Under the pieces are notes generated by a model. That model worked only from the letters and a program-made list of their open reading frames with translations, did no database searches and was not told where the DNA came from. The position numbers and the translations under genes were made by a program. Shown piece by piece: positions 26,301 through 32,552 of a stretch of 64,000 nt of DNA. Origin of the DNA: Kuafuiihalomonas sp050331295 (GTDB taxonomy: Bacteria; Myxococcota; Kuafuiibacteriia; Kuafuiibacteriales; Kuafuiibacteriaceae); contig JBHJGZ010000001.1 in the NCBI GenBank assembly GCA_050331295.1, forward strand, positions 124,001 through 188,000, given 5' to 3'. Positions within the stretch are counted from its first letter, which is position 1; the number at the start of each line of letters is the position of its first letter.

Positions 26301-26519
26301 TCGGGTGTCTTCCTCCGTCAGACGTCCGAACCGTGCGTGGATGCCCGACACCAGCCGACCGGTAGACGCTGCCAGCGCTCGATACGTGAGGTGATGTGTG
26401 GGAAGGACGAGCGCTGGACGCTCGGGCTGTCGATCGACTTGCCTCTGAAAAAGCGAAGTCAAAGACTCAAAATCAGTGCGAAGATCGAGATCACGGTCTT
26501 TAAGTTCCAAATGACTCAT
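23397..26519 (-). CDS. Single-module synthetase: adenylation - carrier - thioesterase - chorismate-lyase-like domain
   Basis: Domains over 1,040 residues: adenylation (about 15-520) with LLYTSGTTGEPKG, RTGDWVRRL and GKVART (Lys512); carrier (about 530-600) with FFESGGDSITAVEL (Ser567 for phosphopantetheine); thioesterase (about 625-855) with LFCLPGIGG, CFSVGG (Ser700) and PGDHRFL (His834); then a chorismate-lyase-like domain (about 885-1040) with YYTRKTVL, RGEKPLGTVF, LFGRQTRF and LEILAP. Arg934 and Glu1034 align by eye with UbiC Arg76 and Glu155. No condensation domain is present. The adenylation core has Thr223 where amino-acid-activating domains carry Asp235 (GrsA numbering), so an aryl or 2-oxo acid is the likelier substrate. 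A-T-TE enzymes such as ralfuranone and atromentin synthetases join two aryl 2-oxo acids. The start is uncertain; ATG codons at 26549 and 26579 are in frame. Confidence 0.85.
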   Translation of the reverse strand: MSHLELKDRDLDLRTDFESLTSLFQRQVDRQPERPALVLPTHHLTYRALAASTGRLVSGIHARFGRLTEEDTRPIALLFPHDADLLVAILATCRSGRIYTPLDPDAPDARLRRQVAHAEPAAVLTHASYRGRAEHITNGSIPVLTLEDIAVDPEAMHPDGVVPPDEELGDDGAYLLYTSGTTGEPKGIVHSRRSLLRSVRHYCSDLDVRSSDRIGLILPASYTPSVFCIFGSFLSGAALCPFDLKQNSVDAMLDWIENQKVTLLYATPTIFRRMTSRCRSGEQLKSLRSIQLAGEPLYASDVSSFQRIAGDHVELYNGMGTTETSCVTRFFIPPSAKLPETPTVPIGIPYDDMAVELVDRSGSVISGAGEGELVLRSEFFARGYWKRPDLTRDRFRPAPNQTERTYRTGDWVRRLDSGDLVHLGRMDTQVKLRGIRIELEEIESVLLRVQGVEEAAAVLVETGPGSPFIAGFFAPQLPLEPVRNYLSNQLPPHMIPTRLVALDGLPLTASGKVARTKLEQHRFRTASHPDTSPTSVFEEATLRVFREVMQDSDMGLDDDFFESGGDSITAVELSIALERQLAVPLNISALIEAPTPRGLAAMVERSAYAPSSRRIVRFSGDGSKATDTTLFCLPGIGGNALTFRAVGKELKDAIQTYAFDYPGSAEGEQATSSIPRLAHVCAHEVARMAPSGPIALLCFSVGGVVGLELAHRLKRMGRRVELVVLVDCFTPEVIRARYLIDQVRAFAEVGRAWLTGRGNAEDEDIPLHQRRSDAVSRGLRRAVATYRPRTLSVERAVLFVAEDEPRHVFGLDNHAQWTRLFGPSIESIRVPGDHRFLIQPAQAPAFANFVREALGLSEPRIPMGWNFHRFESIWAFKGASQPELRPANHEEIPPTLRRLLDRDEQLTRALSQHTRQTIHPEILTSRQEGRYYTRKTVLRRGVSGRPAAIAAIIVAMDILPAEAKIAILRGEKPLGTVFSELQIPHQCRLMGLLKASPTEDVQKALEIESAPTVLFGRQTRFSTPTGQPLVDVLEILAPDL

Positions 26520-26745
26520 GATTCCCACACTTCGATGAGCCTCTCCCATTAAGTGCCTGAAAGCTATAATGTACGGCAATGGATTGAATCATATTTTTAC
26601 CAACCGCAATGGGGGGCCATGAAGCGCGAGCCTTGTCGCGCCCGAGTGCTCAGACTGGTTTGTGACCCGGCCTGGTCGGCGCAGGGGCTCCCGATGGGAG
26701 GTCCCTGGACAGATGGGGCGACGCCGGTGGAGTGTCGTACATGCC

Positions 26746-27930
26746 ATGAGCCAGCGCGAAGCGCTCCCACCCGGTCCACTGTCCGGTCAGACCGTAGTGG
26801 AGTTTGCCGGTATGGGACCCGCTCCCTTCTGCGGGATGCTCTTGGCGGACATGGGCGCGCGGGTGATCCGCATCGACCGGCCGCCTTCGAGTTCGGGCTC
26901 GCCCGAGTTCGATGCGCTTCTGCAGCCAGGGCCCCACGACATCCTCGGCCGAGGAAAGGCATCGGTGGCCGTCGACGTGAAGCGATCAGGCGGCCGAGAT
27001 GTCGTGCTTCGTCTCCTGGAGAAGGCGGACGCGCTGGTGGAGGGCTATCGCCCCGGCGTGATGGAGAAGCTCGGTCTGGGCCCGGATGTGGTGCTTTCTC
27101 GCAATCGACGGATCGTCTACGGACGGATGACGGGCTGGGGACAACACGGTCCTCTCGCGACGACGGCGGGCCACGACCTCAACTACCTCGCCTTGAGTGG
27201 TGCGCTCCACATGAGTGGACGCGCCGGGTCACCTCCGGTGGCTCCGCCCGCGATGCTCGGCGACTTCGGAGGGGGGGGAATGATGTTGGCCTTTGGCATG
27301 GTCTGCGCGCTCTTGAGCGCCCGAGCGAACGGGCAGGGCCAGGTGGTGGATGCGGCCATCGTGGATGGTGCTGCCTTGATGACCACGATGTTTCGCAGCC
27401 TGCGTCACTTGGGCCTTTGGAGGGACGAGACGGGGGCCAACTTCATCGATAGTGGCGCCCATTTCTACGAGGTCTACCGCTGTGCAGACGGACGGTACGT
27501 GGCGGTTGGCGCCATCGAGCCGAATTTCTTCCGGCTGGTGGTGGAGAAAGCAGGACTCGACGAATCGATTTTGGAATCGCCGTTCGAGTCGAGCCGGTGG
27601 CCCGAACGAAAGGCTGCTTTGGCCGATGCCTTCGCCACGAAAGACCGTGACGAATGGGAGGCGCTTTTTTGCGGGACAGACGCGTGTGTTGCGCCGGTCC
27701 TTTCGCTGTCCGAAGCTCCCGAGCACCCCCACGCTCGAGCTAGGAAGGCGTTCTATGAGGTCGACGGGGCGTTCCACGCTCAACCAGCGCCTCGTTTTTC
27801 TCGTACCGAACCCGCGACGCCTTCGCCTCCACCTTCCCGCGCGGGCGAACACACGGCATCCGTGCTCGGCGCATTCGATTTTTCGGAAGACGAGATCCAT
27901 CGACTCCGCTCCGAAGGCACCGTGTCTTGA
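26746..27930 (+). CDS. Alpha-methylacyl-CoA racemase / class III CoA-transferase family protein
   Basis: The 394-residue protein matches the CaiB/BaiF family and the racemase branch most closely: GPLSGQTVVEFAGMGPAPFCGMLLADMGA, VEGYRPGVMEKLGLGPD, YGRMTGWGQHGPLA and GHDLNYLALSG. In this last motif the Asp of the racemase active site is present. It would epimerise 2-methyl-branched acyl-CoAs or move CoA between acids. The frame extends upstream to 26662, but the fold starts after MSQREALPPG, so ATG 26746 is chosen. It is divergent from the A-T-TE synthetase gene, 226 bp away, and may share its regulation. Confidence 0.85.
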   Translation: MSQREALPPGPLSGQTVVEFAGMGPAPFCGMLLADMGARVIRIDRPPSSSGSPEFDALLQPGPHDILGRGKASVAVDVKRSGGRDVVLRLLEKADALVEGYRPGVMEKLGLGPDVVLSRNRRIVYGRMTGWGQHGPLATTAGHDLNYLALSGALHMSGRAGSPPVAPPAMLGDFGGGGMMLAFGMVCALLSARANGQGQVVDAAIVDGAALMTTMFRSLRHLGLWRDETGANFIDSGAHFYEVYRCADGRYVAVGAIEPNFFRLVVEKAGLDESILESPFESSRWPERKAALADAFATKDRDEWEALFCGTDACVAPVLSLSEAPEHPHARARKAFYEVDGAFHAQPAPRFSRTEPATPSPPPSRAGEHTASVLGAFDFSEDEIHRLRSEGTVS

Positions 27931-27955
27931 AGGTTCCTCGTCTCGAGCGTGACGC

Positions 27956-28657
27956 TCAGTCTTCGGCCGTACCCGGGCACGGGATCACGCGCTCGAGATC
28001 CGTGTGATAGATGAACACACGTCCACGATGCTTGAGGACGAGCTCGTATCCCGAGACCTCCTCCGCGGGACCGTTCGGTTCGGCTCCGGGACACCCGAGC
28101 GACCGATCGGGCCATGTTCGCGGTCTGGCCGACGCGACCTTGATGGCTTCTTCCTCCACACCCAATCGGGACGCGAGGTCGGCTCGGGCCTCCAGGGCCT
28201 GCTTCGACCAAGCCAAAGACGTCGGCTCTGGCGAGGTTCTCCGGTCCTTCTGTGTGGGTGTGCAGAGGATGGCCCGACCGCCGGCTTCGTGCACGACGTA
28301 GCGTGCCTCGCCGACCTTCAAAGAGATCTCGTGCCCGGGTGTGATGACTTGACCATAGATCTGACCCGGTTCCGGACAGCCGAGGCTGGTATCCGGCCAT
28401 TCCACGGGCCGGATGGCCTCCACCCGAATGCGTTCACGAGGGACGTCGAGTTCCTTGGTCAAGACGTCCACCGCGAGATCCGCCAGGTCCTCGTCTCGGG
28501 GGTTCAACGACTCGACCCTATCGCGCGACGTCACGGCTTTGGCAGGGGGCGCCGGTTTTTCTTCCGCGCGCATTGCGCACCCTGCCCAGACCAAACCCGC
28601 CACCACGACGCCACATCCGCCCTCGAACCGGGTGCGCCAGCCCCTTCGATGAATCAC
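27956..28657 (-). CDS. Lipoprotein with two tandem WPDxSLGCP domains
   Basis: The 233-residue protein, from a GTG start, has a lipoprotein signal ending VWAGC. It then carries two copies of an 80-residue domain. Each has an Asp/Glu/Leu-rich helix, a strand, WPDTSLGCPEPGQIYGQ or WPDRSLGCPGAEPNG, a strand with Tyr-x-Val-x-His or Tyr-His, and a final Ile/Val-x-x-C. The paired Cys in each copy suggests a disulfide per domain. This motif is found in scattered bacterial secreted proteins of unknown function. No catalytic residue is apparent. It is divergent from the isoaspartyl methyltransferase gene. Confidence 0.65.
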   Translation of the reverse strand: MIHRRGWRTRFEGGCGVVVAGLVWAGCAMRAEEKPAPPAKAVTSRDRVESLNPRDEDLADLAVDVLTKELDVPRERIRVEAIRPVEWPDTSLGCPEPGQIYGQVITPGHEISLKVGEARYVVHEAGGRAILCTPTQKDRRTSPEPTSLAWSKQALEARADLASRLGVEEEAIKVASARPRTWPDRSLGCPGAEPNGPAEEVSGYELVLKHRGRVFIYHTDLERVIPCPGTAED

Positions 28658-28779
28658 CCCGAACGCATGCCATGACTGTACGATCCTGGATAGTTGAGTG
28701 CGGGATAGCCGGCATCGCCGGCGAATCTTCCCTACTTTCGCGTCAACACGTCCGGCGCTTCGGGATAGCCTTCGCCAAG

Positions 28780-29595
28780 ATGAAGCGGAGCCGGCCCACC
28801 CCACCAGAGCGCCCGCGACCTCGGCGGACCCTTTTCGGCCTCGGGGTCGGACTGTTTCTGCTCGGCCCGTTGTTCGGATGCACGCACGAACGCCAGGCCA
28901 GCGGACCTCAGACCGATGAAGCGGACCGTGAAGCGAGGGCTTCGTCGCTGGAACGGCCGGACCGGTGGGCGGCGGCACGCGAGGCACTGATGAACGAACT
29001 CGAGCGAGAAGGCATCAAGGACCCCCGGGTTCTGGCCGCCATGGCAGCGGTGCCTCGACATGAAATGGTGGAGGGTCTTCAGGAGCCCCTCGCGTACGAA
29101 GACCGGCCTCTTCCCATTGGCCATGGCCAGACCATCAGCCAGCCGTACGTCGTGGCCTTGATGACGGAGCTTCTCCGCGTCGAGCCCGGGGACAAGGTCC
29201 TGGAGATCGGGACCGGCTCCGGATACCAAGCGGCGGTGCTGGCCGAGGTCGGTGCGCGGGTCTACAGCATGGAGATCGTCGAGCCTCTGGCCAAGCGAGC
29301 GACGGCGACCCTCGACCGACTCGGCTACGGCGACCGGATCACGGTCCGGCTCGGCGATGGATACGAGGGGTGGCCGGAGGAGGCACCCTTCGACGGGATC
29401 ATTCTCACTGCGGCGCCGCCTCGCATTCCGGCTCCGCTCGAGGAACAGTTGGCGATGGGAGGGCGTTTGGTGGCGCCGGTGGGTGAGGGGATTCAAGAGT
29501 TGATCGTCTTGGAGCGGACCCCGAAGGGCCTGAAACGAACCGAATCCATCCCGGTCCGGTTCGTGCCGATGACCGGGCGTGCCCAGAGCGAGTAA
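28780..29595 (+). CDS. pcm: Protein-L-isoaspartate O-methyltransferase with a lipoprotein signal
   Basis: The 271-residue protein has a full PCMT domain after residue 60: REALMNELEREGIKDPRVLAAM, VPRHEMVEG, GHGQTISQPYVVALMTEL, VLEIGTGSGYQAAVLAEVGA for AdoMet, and DGIILTAAPPRIP. It repairs isoaspartyl residues in aged proteins. Oddly, an N-terminal signal with a lipobox (LFGC, Cys34) precedes the domain, implying an envelope location where AdoMet is not normally available. Usual PCMT proteins are cytoplasmic and about 210 residues. The signal follows directly on the ATG at 28780. Confidence 0.85.
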   Translation: MKRSRPTPPERPRPRRTLFGLGVGLFLLGPLFGCTHERQASGPQTDEADREARASSLERPDRWAAAREALMNELEREGIKDPRVLAAMAAVPRHEMVEGLQEPLAYEDRPLPIGHGQTISQPYVVALMTELLRVEPGDKVLEIGTGSGYQAAVLAEVGARVYSMEIVEPLAKRATATLDRLGYGDRITVRLGDGYEGWPEEAPFDGIILTAAPPRIPAPLEEQLAMGGRLVAPVGEGIQELIVLERTPKGLKRTESIPVRFVPMTGRAQSE

Positions 29596-29602
29596 CCCGG
29601 TT

Positions 29603-31534
29603 TCAGGACTTCTCGTGTGTCCGGCTGCTGGTGACGGGCTTCCACGCCGGAAAGCGGAAGGTCACCGCGGTTCCTTGCCCGAGCGCGCTCTCTACATGAA
29701 TGGTCCCGCGGTGCTTTTGCATGGTGTTGAAGGCCGCGAGCAGACCGAGACGCATGCCCGTACGGCCGCCACCGTGTGACCACGCCACGTCGAACAGGTG
29801 GTCGACTTGTTCGCGGGTCATGCCTCGCCCGCTGTCCTCGACCCGCACCACCACCGTCTCGGCTTCAGCCCGACTTTCCACGCGAACCACCCCGGCGCCA
29901 TCGATGGCTTGCGTCGCGTTCTGTAGGACGGTCATGAAGGCGTGATTGACCTCCCGTGGCCATCCATCCACCCGGGGGACGTCTTCGAACGACCGTTGCA
30001 GCCGAATGGAAGAAGGCACGGTCGGCTCCAGGAGGGCCAGAGCCGCATCCAAACCTTCTCGAACGTCGAAGATACGCCGCTCGGCTTGGTCCAACTGCGT
30101 GAACCGTCGAAAGCTTTGGGCAATGGACGCGATACGCTGGATGGCTTCTTCGCACGTCTTTCGGCACGACTCGAGAACGGGGGCCAGACTTTGCGCTTCG
30201 GCCCGGCCGTCCTCCCGGACCAAAGCCAGGAGCCGGTCGGTCGCCGTCGCATAGAGGTCGGTGTTGGTTCTCAGCACACCAAGGGGAGAATGAAGCTCAT
30301 GGGCGGTCCCCGCCGCCAGCTTACCGAGCAAGGCCATCTTCTCGGCCTCCACCAGTTTGGCTTGCATGCCATACAGCTCGACGAATCGGAGCTTGTGGAT
30401 CTCCGCGTCTTTCTGGGCGGCTTCCATGGCGGCTCGTGCTTCGACCTGCGCGAGTTTATTGCGTGCATCCCGCTCCGACACCTCCGCCCGGAGCGTCTTC
30501 GCGCGTCGGAGATGATGCACGGTCGCGGAGAGCTCTCCAGCCGCCTCATAAAGCTCGGCCAAACCCTCGTGGACCGTGGTCTCGACCACCATGGATACGG
30601 TGTTGCCCTCGATGCGCCGGAGGGCATCCTTCAGCTCGAACTCCGCCTCAGTCAGCCTCTCTTGCTTCATCAGCAGTCGGCCCAACGCAACCTGCGTTTC
30701 GGTTCCGACCACACTGCGCACCGGCTCCCGGGGGAGACAGTCCAGCGCGCTACGGTAAAGGCGTTCCGCCTCTTGGGCTTGGCCGTCCTCCTCTCGGAGT
30801 TCAGCGATCACCATCAATCCGGCCCACCGCAGCGACGCATCCTGGGTGGTATCAGCGACCTCGATGCAGCGGTCGGCGTAGAAGCGAGCTTGCGCCCGGT
30901 GGTTTGCCTTCTTCAGAACCTTCGACAGTCGGGAGCAAATGGTCCCGATCCCCTGTTCATCCCCGGCTTCCTGGAAGAGTTCGAGTGCTTCCTGCAAGCG
31001 GGCGACGCCGGCTTCGACTTCTCCCGAAGCAGCGAGGATTCCACCCACGCTGCTCAGCGCATACCCCTGTCGGATGGGGTCGCCCAGGTCACGAGCCAGG
31101 CCCAGCGCGTCCATCGCATGCTCCATGCCCCCGGCCAGGTCACCCACGTGCTCGTGCAGCGACGCGAGGAAATCGCGAGACGCCGCGCGCCCGGCCAGGT
31201 CACCGACCTGGTCGAAGAGTTTTCGCGCCTCTTGAGCCAAAGGGTAGACGGTGCGGAGCCCTTCTTCATCCACCATCGCCATGGCCAGGATGCGGGCGGC
31301 CCATGCCTGTCCGAGCGTATAGCCGTGTTCGATGGCCAAAGCCCGCGCCTCCTTGGCCAGCCGGTTGGCCCGGACCGTGTCCTGAATCCGCAGGGCCCAT
31401 GCCAGGTCGGTCATCCGGTCCACGCGCTGGATGGGATCGTGGTGGACGTCCGCCAGCCTGGCTTCCAGCTCCGAGAGGGGCGCGTCTGCCACGGGCCATT
31501 GATGAACAGGCCCCGGGCGCCTTGCAAGGACCAA
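29603..31534 (-). CDS. TPR-repeat histidine kinase
   Basis: The 643-residue protein has no membrane helix. Residues 15-360 are helical TPR-like repeats with a final coiled coil (about 355-400). HisKA has GTAHELHSPLG with phospho-acceptor His412, and the ATPase domain has LQNATQAIDG, VEDSGRGM and GGRTGMRLGLLAAF. The G2 region is shorter than usual. The TPR part suggests a cytosolic protein or peptide ligand. No response regulator lies nearby. The start is uncertain: the frame begins with TTG 31534, and a GTG at residue 15 is also possible. The desaturase gene ends 15 nt upstream on the same strand, so the two are probably co-transcribed. Confidence 0.85.
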   Translation of the reverse strand: MVLARRPGPVHQWPVADAPLSELEARLADVHHDPIQRVDRMTDLAWALRIQDTVRANRLAKEARALAIEHGYTLGQAWAARILAMAMVDEEGLRTVYPLAQEARKLFDQVGDLAGRAASRDFLASLHEHVGDLAGGMEHAMDALGLARDLGDPIRQGYALSSVGGILAASGEVEAGVARLQEALELFQEAGDEQGIGTICSRLSKVLKKANHRAQARFYADRCIEVADTTQDASLRWAGLMVIAELREEDGQAQEAERLYRSALDCLPREPVRSVVGTETQVALGRLLMKQERLTEAEFELKDALRRIEGNTVSMVVETTVHEGLAELYEAAGELSATVHHLRRAKTLRAEVSERDARNKLAQVEARAAMEAAQKDAEIHKLRFVELYGMQAKLVEAEKMALLGKLAAGTAHELHSPLGVLRTNTDLYATATDRLLALVREDGRAEAQSLAPVLESCRKTCEEAIQRIASIAQSFRRFTQLDQAERRIFDVREGLDAALALLEPTVPSSIRLQRSFEDVPRVDGWPREVNHAFMTVLQNATQAIDGAGVVRVESRAEAETVVVRVEDSGRGMTREQVDHLFDVAWSHGGGRTGMRLGLLAAFNTMQKHRGTIHVESALGQGTAVTFRFPAWKPVTSSRTHEKS

Positions 31535-31549
31535 AGCTGGACTCTTCGG

Positions 31550-32461
31550 TCACTCTCCTCGATGAAGGCCGGGCCTGGAAGGTCCAGGCGGCGAAAACAC
31601 GTCGGGGGGCGAAAGCATGTCGGGCGGGGAACGTCGCGCGGCGAACGGCCAGAACGCGTGGCCGAAGAAAGTCTGGGGAACGACATGGTCCCCTTCGAAG
31701 CCGATGCTTTTCGGGGGCCGGTCCGGGACTTGGGCCGTCCCGAACAGGTAGTCCCAGCAGGAGAAGATGATGCCGAAGTTCACGGTCCGGCCCAGCTCCA
31801 GGTTTCGGTCGTGATGCCAAAGATGCATTCTGGGATTGTTCAAGAGTACCTTCAGCGGTCCGTAGTCCCAATTCAAGTTGGCGTGGTTAAGGTGTCCGAT
31901 CAGGGTCCCGAGGATGGCGTGGGTCATGATGGCGGCCGGGCCGAACCCGAAGAAGGCCAAAGGTATGTACAGGCACGACTTGTAAATAACGACTTCCATC
32001 CAATGGAATCGAAAAGACACGATCCAATCCATTTCGCCGTCCACCACCGAGTGATGAATCTTGTGGAAGGTCCAGAGCGCCGGGACCCGGTGGAGAAGGT
32101 TGTGGACACCCCACTGGAGGAAGTCGATCACGAACAACGCGACGACGATCTGAAGGGCCGTTGGCCACGTGGCTGCTGCGTTGGCGAAGAGCACACCCGA
32201 CAGACCCAGCGCCTCGACCGCTTGGGTCACCGGTTGATGAAGCCAGCGGGCGTAGATCGCGTAGACCCACACTCCCAGGTAGTGCCCGTTGAACACCAAG
32301 TGGACGAGGTCCGACCACAGGCGTCGTCGCATCTGGGGCTGGTCCTGTCGCCACGGCCACCTCCATTCCAGGAGGGCGACGCCGACCGAAAGAACGGCCA
32401 GAGCAAGCGGGTAGAGCGCGTCCACCCGACGATCGAGCCACCTCGGCGAGATGGTGTCCAT
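31550..32461 (-). CDS. Sterol desaturase / fatty-acid hydroxylase superfamily protein
   Basis: The 303-residue membrane protein shows the diiron histidine clusters of the family: HNLLHR, then HKIHHSVVDGEMDW, then HANLNWDYGPL and HLWHHDRN. It hydroxylates or desaturates a lipid in the membrane; the substrate is unknown. The Pro/Ser/Arg-rich C-terminus (about 275-303) is extra. ATG 32461 matches the start of the fold; the frame upstream to 32902 is the antisense of the TolC gene. The TPR kinase gene follows after 15 nt. Confidence 0.85.
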   Translation of the reverse strand: MDTISPRWLDRRVDALYPLALAVLSVGVALLEWRWPWRQDQPQMRRRLWSDLVHLVFNGHYLGVWVYAIYARWLHQPVTQAVEALGLSGVLFANAAATWPTALQIVVALFVIDFLQWGVHNLLHRVPALWTFHKIHHSVVDGEMDWIVSFRFHWMEVVIYKSCLYIPLAFFGFGPAAIMTHAILGTLIGHLNHANLNWDYGPLKVLLNNPRMHLWHHDRNLELGRTVNFGIIFSCWDYLFGTAQVPDRPPKSIGFEGDHVVPQTFFGHAFWPFAARRSPPDMLSPPDVFSPPGPSRPGLHRGE

Positions 32462-32552
32462 TCGGGCCGGTTGTTCGCCTCGAAAATGCAGGATGTGGGC
32501 GATTCGGGGTTGGCCGGGCCGGTGTGATTCGGGGTAGGTCCTCGCGGAACCC

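Noticed and set aside
29942..32527. Plus-strand open frame of 861 codons
   Set aside because: It is antisense to the TPR kinase and desaturase, which both have clear motifs; no domain is seen in the plus frame.
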